DNA of 64,000 bases from Ochrovirga pacifica (GTDB lineage Bacteria; Bacteroidota; Bacteroidia; Flavobacteriales; Flavobacteriaceae): positions 46,163 to 110,162 of the forward strand of contig NZ_AFPK01000062.1 of assembly GCF_000220525.1 (NCBI RefSeq). The letters run 5' to 3'. Numbering within the stretch: position 1 is the stretch's first letter; each line of letters starts with the position of its first letter. This document shows positions 17,629 through 27,570 of the stretch, piece by piece. The translations under genes were made by a program, and so were the position numbers. Under the pieces are notes generated by a model. That model was given only the letters and a program-made list of their open reading frames with translations, was not told the DNA's origin and did not search any database.

Positions 17629-18792
17629 TTATTTAGCAACCTTAAACTCTTCTTTTAATATTTTTAAATATTGATCACCATAAGCTGGAGTAACACCGTC
17701 TACCTTTAATTCATTAGACTCTTCTATTTGGGTACCAATATTCCAATTATTAAAAGACTCTAGTAATACCATTTTAGACTCACCAACAGCACCACGAGCT
17801 GCATTACAAACCGACCTGAATAATTTCTCATTTTTTTCAAAAATGTAGTTTTGATTATTAGGGTTTTGCAATTTATAATTAGAAGAAGGACTAATTGTTG
17901 GTATGTATTCCAAATTAAATTCAGATCTACCTAAAGCCTCTTGTGAATAGCTCCATGCACCATATACCATCTTATCAAAATACAATATTCTTTCATATGA
18001 ATTATTTTCATTTAATTGCATGTAAGTGTTGTGTGTAACAGCATCTACTGCACCTACAAATCTAAAATCGTAACGCAAAGGTGGCTGCCATTGGGGTTGC
18101 ATTCCAATGATATACAACTCCATTCCATTATACGCATCTCTAACTGCCTGTCTCATTCTATTAAATACAGCAGGACTATCGTTTGCTGCTAAATTTTGAG
18201 CATTCAAAATATACACTACTGGTTTTCCATCTAACCTATAGTAGTTTGTATTATTTTCCGCTAAATCAGCTATGTTTAAAAAATCTTGTTGAAATACTAT
18301 TTCTTTTGGATCTAATGTATTAGTTGTTTCATCTGTAGTACTATCAACAGGATTGTTATTGTTTATCCCTAATGGTCCATAGTTATAATTAAATGCGTAT
18401 TTAACAATAGAATCAGGAGTAAATCCCGCTAACTCATTATTATATCTAGCAACAATATCAAACGAAGAGCTATGCCCACCAGCGTTTTGTGAAGACACTA
18501 AATCAAACAAGAAAAAATTTATTCCTGCTTTATTAGCTTGTCTTATATGTGTTGGAAACTGATCTGTATTTGCTGCCGTATAAGTACCTGAAACAGGCAT
18601 TTCATTATAGTTTAAATTCCAATTTGGAAATTTATAAAAAGCCCCTACATTATAATCTTCATTAACTTCAAAAATTGGTATTGGGCTACCTAAAAATGTA
18701 TCTTCTGGTCCAAATTCATCTTCTTTATTACATGATGTAAACATCAACAAAATTGAAAACAAACGAATTATATTTCTAAATGTATTTTTCAT
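17629..18792 (-). CDS. GH99-like (WbsX-type) surface lipoprotein
   Basis: This 387-residue protein has a lipobox (FTSC). Features are VGAFYKFPNWNLNYNEMP near the start, a segment HIRQANKAGINFFLFD that fits the beta/alpha-barrel strand seen in GH99/WbsX proteins, YYRLDGKPVVYILN, and a C-terminal VLLESFNNWNIGTQIEES. The NWN/E motif near the end is usual in GH99-like (WbsX) proteins. Its position right after susD (11 bp) suits a surface endo-hydrolase or glycan-binding protein of the Sus system. It is only distantly related to the neighbouring GH71/99-like protein. Catalysis on an alpha-mannose polymer is inference. Confidence 0.68.
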   Translation of the reverse strand: MKNTFRNIIRLFSILLMFTSCNKEDEFGPEDTFLGSPIPIFEVNEDYNVGAFYKFPNWNLNYNEMPVSGTYTAANTDQFPTHIRQANKAGINFFLFDLVSSQNAGGHSSSFDIVARYNNELAGFTPDSIVKYAFNYNYGPLGINNNNPVDSTTDETTNTLDPKEIVFQQDFLNIADLAENNTNYYRLDGKPVVYILNAQNLAANDSPAVFNRMRQAVRDAYNGMELYIIGMQPQWQPPLRYDFRFVGAVDAVTHNTYMQLNENNSYERILYFDKMVYGAWSYSQEALGRSEFNLEYIPTISPSSNYKLQNPNNQNYIFEKNEKLFRSVCNAARGAVGESKMVLLESFNNWNIGTQIEESNELKVDGVTPAYGDQYLKILKEEFKVAK

Positions 18793-18803
18793 AATTTTTA
18801 TTG

Positions 18804-20570
18804 TTATTCTGTTATTACTGTGTAACTAACCCCATTTGCAATCAAATCATCTTCAGATTTTCCATACCAATTACTTGCAAAATCACTATTGTATTCAGCA
18901 TCTACAATAGTCGTTAAATCAGGTACTCTTATAAATGGCTTGTTCATTTTTAAAGGTGTAATTAAATCATCTGGACCCCCAAGCATTTCTAGTGCTTCAT
19001 TATAATTATTTATATTTGATCCCTTTTCTGCTGGGGCATAAGGCAATCTTTCAGGAATTTCTGCATATATAGTAGGTCTAGCAGAAACAGTGTTGTCTGG
19101 ATTATAATGCGGCTGTGTAGGTATCAGTCTGGTTCTTTTATTTAAACACCATGCATCATGCCCTTGGTAAAACATAGCAATCCAACGTTGTCTAACAATT
19201 TGATCTAAAGGATCTGAACTAATTGAGCTATCTAGCACGCCAAAAACATCTCTTATTCCACTATTAGATGTCCCCCATTTTACTCCCTCTTTATTTTTAT
19301 ATGTTTCAACTTTACTAGATACTTCATATTGTTCAAAAGAAGCATCAATCCCTTTATAATAATATGCCTCCGAAGTTTCTGCACCTCCTAAACCAAGATA
19401 TTTCGCCTCTGCTTTCATAAAATAAGTTTCTGCTGCGGTTATCACATTAAAAGATGCATCTTCTGCAAAATATCGTTCATAATTAGGTCTTGACCACCCA
19501 TCGTCAGCAACTCCTTCATATGGGTTATCTGGTTGATTAAGACCCCATTCTCCTAATGTCTGATTTCCAGAAACTGTTTTACCATAGTACGGTATTTTGT
19601 ATGAAACTTTTATGTATTCAGTTGTAGATCCTGACTTTAGAACAGAGTCATTAATTGCTAATGAATCTTTAGCCAAATCATGATATATTTCTAGTCTAGG
19701 GTCATTAAATGTTTTTAAGTTTAACAAAAAATGAAAATTTGCTGTTGGAATTTGACCTATACCAATATTTTGATTAAATACAAATTTTTGATATGCATAA
19801 GACCAATTTAAGTTATTCCCTATTTCTCCTTTTAACTGTACATTTTGCTCATTATTTTCAATCATTTGATCTTCCTTTAACATAACTTCTGTAATATGAG
19901 TTTCTGCTAATTTTTTTAGTTCTGAAGAATTAGATATCCTCAATGCTATTTTAAGTCTTAAACTATTAGAGAACCTAATCCACTTATTTATATCTCCCTG
20001 ATAAATAGGATCTATTTCAAAACGATCTTCATTAATATCTAGCCTATCAGATGCATTTTTTAAAGTTTCTAACATTCCTTGATAAATTGTCTCTTCAGAA
20101 TCAAATTTTACCGTTAAATTTTCTCCTATAGCATCCGAATAAGGAACTGGACCAAATGTTGAAACTAAAACAGAGTATACATAAGTTTCCCAAACCTTAG
20201 CTATTTCTACCCTATTAGTAAAGTCCGAGTTCTCTTCGTTTTCATCAATAAAATTTCTTAGTGTAACTATTATATCTGTATAGTTTTTTTGATATAAGGT
20301 ATTTAACTGAGGTTCAAAAAAAGAAAAATTACCTAAAGCCCCTCCTCTTTGTCCAATATAACCTCCGTATGTAAGAAACACCTCGTTATTTAATTCTCCT
20401 CCAATATGTAAATATGTATTTCTGATAGCTCCATTAAAAACTGCACCAGGAGAAGGAGACTTAAATTTATTTGGATCTGTATTAATTTCTTCAAAATCAT
20501 CTGTACATGAGCTCAAAAAAATCATCAAACCACATAGTGATACTTTATATATATATTTTATCAATTTCAT
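18804..20570 (-). CDS. susD: SusD/RagB-like glycan-binding lipoprotein
   Basis: The start is set at ATG 20570, giving 588 residues that begin MKLIKYIYKV with a lipobox at FLSSC; longer upstream frames would overlap susC and put the signal peptide internally. FEEINTDPNKFKSPSPGAVFNGA is typical of the SusD-like_2 group. TPR-like helices follow (AETYFMKAEAKYLG, WIAMFYQGHDAWCLNKRTRL). SusD lipoproteins cap the SusC pore and capture glycans at the surface. It begins 4 bp after the susC stop, the normal susC-susD order, and is followed by the GH99-like lipoprotein. Family is certain; ligand is presumed to be the oligosaccharide cut by the GH99/GH92 enzymes. Confidence 0.92.
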   Translation of the reverse strand: MKLIKYIYKVSLCGLMIFLSSCTDDFEEINTDPNKFKSPSPGAVFNGAIRNTYLHIGGELNNEVFLTYGGYIGQRGGALGNFSFFEPQLNTLYQKNYTDIIVTLRNFIDENEENSDFTNRVEIAKVWETYVYSVLVSTFGPVPYSDAIGENLTVKFDSEETIYQGMLETLKNASDRLDINEDRFEIDPIYQGDINKWIRFSNSLRLKIALRISNSSELKKLAETHITEVMLKEDQMIENNEQNVQLKGEIGNNLNWSYAYQKFVFNQNIGIGQIPTANFHFLLNLKTFNDPRLEIYHDLAKDSLAINDSVLKSGSTTEYIKVSYKIPYYGKTVSGNQTLGEWGLNQPDNPYEGVADDGWSRPNYERYFAEDASFNVITAAETYFMKAEAKYLGLGGAETSEAYYYKGIDASFEQYEVSSKVETYKNKEGVKWGTSNSGIRDVFGVLDSSISSDPLDQIVRQRWIAMFYQGHDAWCLNKRTRLIPTQPHYNPDNTVSARPTIYAEIPERLPYAPAEKGSNINNYNEALEMLGGPDDLITPLKMNKPFIRVPDLTTIVDAEYNSDFASNWYGKSEDDLIANGVSYTVITE

Positions 20571-20574
20571 CTTC

Positions 20575-23500
20575 TTAAAATTTAACATTAATATTAACTC
20601 CATAATTAAAAGTAGGTAAAGGCGATCCAAATTCAATTCCCTGTCCATTTCCTGAATTTGTTTGTGACTCTGGATCAATACCTCGAGGGGTATTTCTATA
20701 TAGATACCATAAATTTCTAGCTACAACTGCTATTTTAACATCCTGTAATCCTGCTTTTTCTACTGCTTTTTTAGGCAAAGAATATCCTAAATTTATTTCT
20801 CTTAATTTCACATAAGAAGCATCATATACATGACCAATCTGATTATTAGAATCATCATAATGATATACCTGAGAGTTCATATAAATTTTTCTTTCAACTA
20901 CATTTCCTTCAGAATCTCTCTCTGCAACTAAATTTCCTTCAGAATCTCTAATCCCTATTGCAGATTTTTCATGATACAAGCCTTTTATTTGAGTGTCCGC
21001 ATAATCATTCCCAAACAACCCAACACCTCTTCTCTCATTTGGATTTTCACCCAATACAACTTCTCCAAAAAACGAATCTTCTCTTCCTGCCAAAGTCTTT
21101 TTATACACTCCTTGATTTGTTGCCTTTATACTTGTTCCCGAAAGTAAATCTCCACCTATTTTAGCATCTAACAAAAAGCTAAAACTTATATTTTTGTACG
21201 AAAAAGAATTTCTTAACCCTCCAACCCAATCTGGTTGAGCATTACCAATTACAACATCATTATCAAACAATGCTCTTCCATTTTGAGCAACTAAAACATG
21301 ACCTGTTTCAGGATCTCTTGCATATGCCTTTCCTCTTAGTTCTCCAAACTTTTTTCCTACTTGAGCGCTCACAATTGCATTAAAATACCTTCCCAACTCC
21401 ACTCTTTCTAACCCTTGCGGCAGTTGATCTACATAGGTCTGATTGTTAGACCAATTTACATTTGTACTCCAATTAAACCCTTGTCTACCTCTTTTAATAA
21501 TATCAGCATTAATCACTAATTCAAAACCTTGATTTCTCAAAACTCCTGCGTTAACAAACTGCTGTGTAAACCCTGTAGAAGGTGATGTTAACAAAGAAAT
21601 AATTTGGTCATATGTTCTTGTTTTATACCAAGTTAAATCAAACTTTAATCTTTTTTTAAAAAAATAAGTTTCTGTTCCTAATTCAATTGTTTTAGATCTC
21701 TCGGGCTTTAAATCTTGACTGAATTTAACATTTGGTAACTGTAGGTATGCATTTCCCAAATAATTCCCTCCATACTCATATAAATTCTTTGTTCGGTTTG
21801 GTTGTGTATCATTTCCTACTTCACCATATGATGCTCTAATTTTCCCATAAGAAAAGACATCTGATTTTGGTAACAATTCAGAAAAAATAATACTAGTACC
21901 AATAGAAGGATAGAAATAACTATTATTACCATTCGGTAATGCTGATGACCAATCATTTCTAGCTGACAATTCTAAAAAATACGTTTTATTATACCCTATA
22001 GAACCCGAAGCAAAAATAGATTGAATCTCCTTTTCCGCATCACCTTCATCAACAACTGGAAACTCAGCATTGTTATTTACCGTACCAAAACCAGAAACAG
22101 CCAATTGATTAATTGTTATTACCCTGTTCGAGTTTTTAGTATTAAAGAGTGTAGCTCCTAAAGCAGATACTATAGAAAACTTATTGATTTTTTTATTAAC
22201 ATTAAACATGGCTGTATACCTGTTTGTCATTGCAGTATTATCTCCAGTTCTATACATTCCATCCAAATCATAAGGAGCCCCTCTATTATTCAGTATCTCT
22301 GACACTCTATTTCTAAAATCTGTCGTTGCTTTAAAATTTAAATTATAACCTGGTGCCATTCTGTATATTAAATCTGTACCGAAAAGCAATCTGTTTGTTT
22401 CATCTTTATTTGTATTTTCATAAATATTCCAATAAGGGTTTGTAAAAGGCCCTGTATAGGTATATGCTTCTCCTGTATTTGGATCTTTATATGGCAACAA
22501 ATTTTCTTTTGAAAAGTTAGGATTCATATAAATATATGAACTTGCTGGATTTCTTGGATTTCCATTTGTAGGAATCCTATTGTTTACAATATCATTTACA
22601 TATATAATATTAACTCTTGACTCAACTTTTTTAGAAAGTTTATAATTTGAATTAAAAGAAACATTATTTCTTTTCTGAACATTCATTCCTTTAATTGTAT
22701 GTTCAGAATCTAAATATGAATATGACAATCTGTAACCTCCTTTTTCTGTTCCTCCCTGAATACTAATACCAGTGCTTTTGGTAACACCTGTACTATACAT
22801 TTCTTTAATATTATCTTTATTAGGCAAGTATTTACCTTGAATATTATTTACATCAATAACATCTTGGCCCAGCATGGGTAAACCATAAGCTCGATCCCAT
22901 TGACTAGCTGTTGGAAGACCTGTATTATTATCGATATGAGAAGGGTTTAGAGCCAATCGTAAATTTTGACCTGATCCATATACATATTGATAATCTGGAT
23001 ATTCCAATACATTTGCAAACATAGTATTATGATTGATGGTAATCCCTAAACCTTTGGTTTTACCACCTTTCTTGGTGGTAATTAAAATTACCCCATTTGC
23101 CCCCTGAGAGCCATATAGAGTAGTAGCTCCTGCTCCTTTTAATACTTCTATAGATTCAATATCATCTGGATTAATTTGAGAAATAGGACTACCATAATCA
23201 ATTCCTCCTGTATTAGCACTTAATCCATTATCTCCTTGAGGAGTATCCATTTGAATCCCATCTACAATATACAATGGTTGATTGTCTTCTGTAATTGATG
23301 TTGCTCCCCTAATAACAACTCTATTTGACCCTACAGGACTTCCTGAAGAAGTTATTTGAACCCCTGCTGCTTTACCTGAAAGATTATTTAAAAAATTTGA
23401 AGTTCTTGTCTCTGCAATATCTTTTGTATCTACACCCTGTGTAGCATATGATAATGACTTTTTATCCCTTTCGATTCCTAATGCAGTAATCACAACCTCT

Positions 23501-23808
23501 TCAAGTCCTTCTGCAGATACTTCTAACACAACCTCAAGATTTTTTTTGTTTTTTTTTACTTTTATAGTTTCTGATTTATACCCTAAAAAACTAACGACAA
23601 GTTCAATATCTTTTTTTTGGGGTATAACTATTTCAAAAAGACCGTCAAAATCGGTTAACGTTCCAATGTTCGTTCCTCTTAACAAAACATTTGCACCAAT
23701 TATAGGTTCTCCTTGGTTATCTTTTACAACACCTTTCAGTTTTGCCTTTTGAGCAAAACCTATAAAAGGTATAAGCATTAGTAATAGAATCAATTTTAAT
23801 TTCCTCAT
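20575..23808 (-). CDS. susC: SusC/RagA-type TonB-dependent glycan transporter
   Basis: This 1077-residue outer-membrane protein has a signal peptide (GFAQ). A carboxypeptidase-like N-terminal domain (LKGVVKDNQGEPIIGANVLLRGTN..., about 23-100) precedes the plug, marked by EVVITALGIERDKKSLSYA, VIRGATSI, QPLYIVDG and IESIEVLKGAGATTLYGSQGANGVILITTK. A 22-strand barrel follows and ends with YGVNINVKF. SusC imports large oligosaccharides with TonB energy and a SusD lid. It is the first gene of the core operon; the ~340-bp gap upstream should hold the promoter. No N-terminal anti-sigma interaction domain is present, so regulation probably comes from the separate Kelch/winged-helix protein (inference). 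Confidence 0.95.
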   Translation of the reverse strand: MRKLKLILLLMLIPFIGFAQKAKLKGVVKDNQGEPIIGANVLLRGTNIGTLTDFDGLFEIVIPQKKDIELVVSFLGYKSETIKVKKNKKNLEVVLEVSAEGLEEVVITALGIERDKKSLSYATQGVDTKDIAETRTSNFLNNLSGKAAGVQITSSGSPVGSNRVVIRGATSITEDNQPLYIVDGIQMDTPQGDNGLSANTGGIDYGSPISQINPDDIESIEVLKGAGATTLYGSQGANGVILITTKKGGKTKGLGITINHNTMFANVLEYPDYQYVYGSGQNLRLALNPSHIDNNTGLPTASQWDRAYGLPMLGQDVIDVNNIQGKYLPNKDNIKEMYSTGVTKSTGISIQGGTEKGGYRLSYSYLDSEHTIKGMNVQKRNNVSFNSNYKLSKKVESRVNIIYVNDIVNNRIPTNGNPRNPASSYIYMNPNFSKENLLPYKDPNTGEAYTYTGPFTNPYWNIYENTNKDETNRLLFGTDLIYRMAPGYNLNFKATTDFRNRVSEILNNRGAPYDLDGMYRTGDNTAMTNRYTAMFNVNKKINKFSIVSALGATLFNTKNSNRVITINQLAVSGFGTVNNNAEFPVVDEGDAEKEIQSIFASGSIGYNKTYFLELSARNDWSSALPNGNNSYFYPSIGTSIIFSELLPKSDVFSYGKIRASYGEVGNDTQPNRTKNLYEYGGNYLGNAYLQLPNVKFSQDLKPERSKTIELGTETYFFKKRLKFDLTWYKTRTYDQIISLLTSPSTGFTQQFVNAGVLRNQGFELVINADIIKRGRQGFNWSTNVNWSNNQTYVDQLPQGLERVELGRYFNAIVSAQVGKKFGELRGKAYARDPETGHVLVAQNGRALFDNDVVIGNAQPDWVGGLRNSFSYKNISFSFLLDAKIGGDLLSGTSIKATNQGVYKKTLAGREDSFFGEVVLGENPNERRGVGLFGNDYADTQIKGLYHEKSAIGIRDSEGNLVAERDSEGNVVERKIYMNSQVYHYDDSNNQIGHVYDASYVKLREINLGYSLPKKAVEKAGLQDVKIAVVARNLWYLYRNTPRGIDPESQTNSGNGQGIEFGSPLPTFNYGVNINVKF

Positions 23809-24148
23809 ATAGTTTGAATTTTGGTTAGTTAGTTTCCTTATTTACTCCATGCAGATTAAAGCTTGGCTGTTTGAATACCAAAACATACGTTAGCTTTAAT
23901 TTCTGTGTTACAAATGAAGGAATGAGGGATTAATTAATTATTAATTATTAATAAACAAGTATAATTTATTAAATAAAAACCAATAAAACAGCTTTAAAAA
24001 AAGCTATAACACATAAAAAACCTCAAAAAAAGCACATTCATCAAAATCTATTCTTAAACAAAAACTCCGCAACCATATTAATCATGGTTACGGAGTACGG
24101 AACTAATTCAATAAAGATAGAATGAAAATGTTCGTTGGTTTAGCTTTA
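23809..24148. other. Gap upstream of susC
   Basis: An AT-rich stretch of about 340 bp. It contains the terminator of the upstream beta-helix gene (24064-24096) and presumably the susC promoter. No ORF or RNA was recognised, and I could not identify clear TTG / TAnnTTTG boxes. Confidence 0.4.
24064..24096 (-). terminator. Terminator of the first beta-helix surface protein gene
   Basis: The arms ACTCCGCAACCAT and ATGGTTACGGAGT pair with one C-A mismatch and are followed on the minus strand by TTTTTG. A very similar hairpin closes the paralogous gene at 25775-25805, so the terminator was duplicated with the gene. Confidence 0.8.
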
Positions 24149-25624
24149 TTAGTTAACAATAAACTTCTTTGCAAAAGATCTTCCGTCTATGGTTAACTTT
24201 AAAATATACACACCTGATGCGTATTTACTATCTAAAATACCGTAGGAACCTTTAACCGTAAACCCTTCTACTTTTGCACCAAGGAAATTATACAATTCTG
24301 CCTTAGCCTCTTTTTTTACAATGATTTTATATCCATCTGTAGTCTTGTAAAAACCTCCAATATTATCTGAAAACTCAAAACCATCTAAAGACAAAGTAAT
24401 TCCAGATTCCCAAGCTCCAGCATCTATTGATCCAGAAGATCTTGGATTCCCATTTTGATCCTCTAACACAGTTAAATAACTTGAATCTCCAAAATCTATA
24501 GGAGTATCAATACCACCACCTACAGAGCTAAATTTAACAACCCACTCTGAATCGTCATACGTTAAAGCTGATGCAGATAAATCTGCTGATAAATTACTGT
24601 CTGTATTTGTTATTGTTGGAGCACCTGGATCTGCTGAAGCAAAAGAAACTCCGATTAAAGAATTCTTTACAGTGGTAGTAGTGCTATAATCAACACCACC
24701 TGAAGTAAATTTTAAAGTAGACATATCTGCAGCTGTAACTCCATCACCTCCTCTGTAATTACCATATATTATCGTGTTCTCTAATAATAAACCATTACTA
24801 TCTACATTAGCCGAAGCTGTAGATGCCGCTTGAGAATCTAAACCTCCTGCTCTATCTCCAACACTCGCAGTTACATAGTTATCAAAAATGGTAACATTCC
24901 TTAAAATATCGCTTGTAGTTTTAGTGGAATCATAAGAAGCATTTAAAGAAATTGCCCCACCATTTACTGCAGCAAAATTATCAACAAATGTAGAATTTGT
25001 AATTTTTAAAACTCCATATGAATTCATTCTTATAGCCCCTCCTTTACCAGAAGCACTGTTTCCCTTAAACAAACATTTATCTACCAATACAGAGTACCCA
25101 CCTGTTACACTAGAATATGCAGCAGCTACTCCACCATTACTTTGGTTTGCTCTAAAAACACCTCCATCAGTAGCAGAGTTCCCTTCGAACCTACAAGAAG
25201 TAGCAACTACCGCTCCCGAATTACGAATAAAAACCACTCCTCCTGTAGTTGTACTTGTAGAATTTTTAATGGTCAGATTTTCTAAAATCAACAATTTGTA
25301 CAAGTCAAATAAAGCTCCAGAAGACTTACTAGAACAGTCTATAATTGCATCTGATCCCACACCCTTAATCGTTAATTCGAAATTACCACCTGGATTGATT
25401 GTAATTTTTGCTGCAGGTGTTAAAGTACCATAAACCAATACTTGGTCACCTGTTACCGCAGCAGAAATAGCAGCTGATAATGTTGTAAAAGCATCTGCCT
25501 GTGAAGAACCATCTCCTGCTCCTGTTGCACTTGCATCTACATGTATATCTGCTGCAAAAAGCATAGAGTTAAACATAATTGACAAAAGAGTCAATAAAAA
25601 CATTTTTTTAGTAATTTTTCTCAT
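24149..25624 (-). CDS. T9SS-sorted beta-helix surface protein, copy 1
   Basis: The start is placed at ATG 25624 (MRKITKKMFLL...), giving 491 residues; 25654 is a possible longer start that would bury the signal peptide. Signal cleavage is near MLFA|ADIHV. The mature protein is a right-handed beta-helix with N-rich turns (VVFIRNSGAVVATSCRFEGNS, GGAIRMNSYGVLKITNSTFVDN, choice-of-anchor Q style). A Ser/Asp linker and a T9SS type A C-terminal domain follow (AKAELYNFLGAKVEGF, ASGVYILKLTIDG, KKFIVN). Such proteins often bind or cleave pectin-like or other polysaccharides, but no catalytic residues can be named. It lies just upstream of susC and is paralogous to the next two genes. Confidence 0.78.
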   Translation of the reverse strand: MRKITKKMFLLTLLSIMFNSMLFAADIHVDASATGAGDGSSQADAFTTLSAAISAAVTGDQVLVYGTLTPAAKITINPGGNFELTIKGVGSDAIIDCSSKSSGALFDLYKLLILENLTIKNSTSTTTGGVVFIRNSGAVVATSCRFEGNSATDGGVFRANQSNGGVAAAYSSVTGGYSVLVDKCLFKGNSASGKGGAIRMNSYGVLKITNSTFVDNFAAVNGGAISLNASYDSTKTTSDILRNVTIFDNYVTASVGDRAGGLDSQAASTASANVDSNGLLLENTIIYGNYRGGDGVTAADMSTLKFTSGGVDYSTTTTVKNSLIGVSFASADPGAPTITNTDSNLSADLSASALTYDDSEWVVKFSSVGGGIDTPIDFGDSSYLTVLEDQNGNPRSSGSIDAGAWESGITLSLDGFEFSDNIGGFYKTTDGYKIIVKKEAKAELYNFLGAKVEGFTVKGSYGILDSKYASGVYILKLTIDGRSFAKKFIVN

Positions 25625-25774
25625 TTTAAATTTGATTTTAATCAACTGAATCACATCAGTATTTAAGATTTGTTAATAGCACAAATATGAAATAGAGACC
25701 TTAATTAATGATTAAAAAAAAATAAACACCCCGCTAAAACTAGGCTCAAGCAGACTATATAACTACAAAAAAAA

Positions 25775-25805
25775 CTCCGCAACCCTATTTACATGGATTA
25801 CGGAG
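25775..25805 (-). terminator. Terminator of the second beta-helix surface protein gene
   Basis: Imperfect arms (CTCCGCAACCC / GGATTACGGAG) are followed on the minus strand by a run of eight T. It resembles the terminator at 24064-24096. Confidence 0.75.
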
Positions 25806-25848
25806 CATGAACTAATTAATAAGATAGATTTGAAAAAAGTTCGTTGTT

Positions 25849-27339
25849 TTATTTTATTATAAATTTCTTAGCGTAAGGTAGTCCTTCTATGGTAACTTTT
25901 AATATATATACTCCAGCGGCATATTTACTATCCAAAATATCATATGATTCTTTAACGATAAAACTATCTACTTTGGCTCCTAAAAAGTTATACAACTCAG
26001 CTTCTGCTTCTTTCTTTACAACAATCTTGTAACCATTGGTAGTTTTATAAAAACCTCCAATATTGTCAGAAAACTCAAATCCATCTAGAGACAGAGTAAG
26101 ACTAGACTCCCATGCACCAGCATCTATTGAGCCAGATGGTCTAGAATCACCATTCTGATCTTCTAAAACTGTAAGATAAGTAGAATCCCCAAAGTCAATT
26201 GGAGAATCTGTTCCAGTAGCTACAGAACTAAATTTAACAACTCCATCAGTACTATTAAATGTTAAAGCAGATGCTGATAAATCTGAGGTTAAACTGTTAT
26301 TTACTCCGTTAACAGTAACATTTTCTGGTATTGGGGTTGCTCCAAAAATACTATTATTCATATTAATTGTCTTGTTAGCTGCACAACCTAAATCTGAAGC
26401 AACTCCATCTGCTGTATTGCCATAAGACAAAACATTACTCAAGGTATAAGACCCCGATCCCTCTAACCTTAAACCAGCTCCTCTACCCGTGTTAGAATCC
26501 GTTATAGAGTTCTGAAACATTGTCACATTCGTCATTGTAATACTCGCTTGAGCACCTACATAAATTGCTCCTCCTTGTAACTCAGATGAATTGTTATAGA
26601 ATGTTGTGTTTGTAATTGTTGAAGATCCAGTTCCAACAATAGAAATTGCTCCTCCATTCGTATTTGTTAAAGACAGTTTAGAAGACGAATTGTTTTTAAA
26701 CAAACAACGATTTAAAACTAGACTTCCATTATTACCCACAAAAAACATTCCTCCATTACCGTTTGTAGTACTATTAGAATCAAAAACGCAATCTGTAAAC
26801 GTCATTGTTAAACCTAGTACAGATATAACCCCATTAGCATTTGCACTACTTGGATTGGAAGCTATATTGTTAGAAAAAGTACAACTGTTAAAAGTCATGC
26901 TTGAAGAACTATTACTTCCCATTAAAGCACCCTGCCCTAAAGTATTTGTTACATTTTCGAATTGTAATCCTGTAAAAACAGTAACTGAACTTGCTGATGA
27001 AGCATTTACAAAAAACAATCTATTAGTACCACCTCCATTAATAATACCTTGTGTACCTCCAAAACCATCATCTGCACTTACAAAAGTTATAGAATTTCCT
27101 GAAGTATCATTAATCGTAATTTGAGCTGAAAGAACGACAGTACCGTCAATAATAATATTATCATCTTCAGCATTCCCTTTTGCTTCGTTATAGGCTGTGT
27201 TAATAGTCGTATAAGCAGTTGCTAAAGTAGTTCCATCAGTGTTGTCACCCGATGCACTCACGTATATGTTAGCAGAAAAAGTAATAGAAGAAATTAATAA
27301 CACCCCAAAAGAGATAAGTTTTTTAGTAGTTTTTTTCAT
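25849..27339 (-). CDS. T9SS-sorted beta-helix surface protein, copy 2
   Basis: This 496-residue protein has a signal peptide (ITFSA|NIYVSASGDNTDG). It is a beta-helix with repeated GG-N-S-F/C patterns (ALMGSNSSSSMTFNSCTFSNN, GGMFFVGNNGSLVLNRCLFKNNSS, GGAISIVGTGSSTITNTTFYNNSS, GGAIYVGAQASITMTNVTMFQN). The C-terminal ~140 residues, from LSASALTF through the T9SS domain, are almost identical to copy 1 (for example LSLDGFEFSDNIGGFYKT), while the beta-helix domain differs strongly. That suggests domain exchange or gene conversion at the anchor end. It would be surface-exposed. Function could be glycan binding or lyase; no active site was recognised. Confidence 0.78.
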   Translation of the reverse strand: MKKTTKKLISFGVLLISSITFSANIYVSASGDNTDGTTLATAYTTINTAYNEAKGNAEDDNIIIDGTVVLSAQITINDTSGNSITFVSADDGFGGTQGIINGGGTNRLFFVNASSASSVTVFTGLQFENVTNTLGQGALMGSNSSSSMTFNSCTFSNNIASNPSSANANGVISVLGLTMTFTDCVFDSNSTTNGNGGMFFVGNNGSLVLNRCLFKNNSSSKLSLTNTNGGAISIVGTGSSTITNTTFYNNSSELQGGAIYVGAQASITMTNVTMFQNSITDSNTGRGAGLRLEGSGSYTLSNVLSYGNTADGVASDLGCAANKTINMNNSIFGATPIPENVTVNGVNNSLTSDLSASALTFNSTDGVVKFSSVATGTDSPIDFGDSTYLTVLEDQNGDSRPSGSIDAGAWESSLTLSLDGFEFSDNIGGFYKTTNGYKIVVKKEAEAELYNFLGAKVDSFIVKESYDILDSKYAAGVYILKVTIEGLPYAKKFIIK

Positions 27340-27570
27340 TTTTAAAACTTGTTTTTAAAAGACTAAATAATACTTAGCCTTGAATTGTTAATGAGACAAA
27401 TAAAAAAACAACACCTTAAAAATTGATTAACAAAACCTAAACAAAAACATTAATACTCAACAAAACCAGATCAGCTCCAATAAAAAAACACTCTGATTTT
27501 ACAAAAAAACACACAGCTAAAAAAAACAAATACCTTACAGTATTCTACTAATTATGATGCAGATATGTAA

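Noticed and set aside
18804..20678. Longer susD frame starting at 20678
   Set aside because: It would overlap susC by more than 100 bp and place the lipoprotein signal internally; ATG 20570 gives a proper lipobox leader 4 bp after susC.
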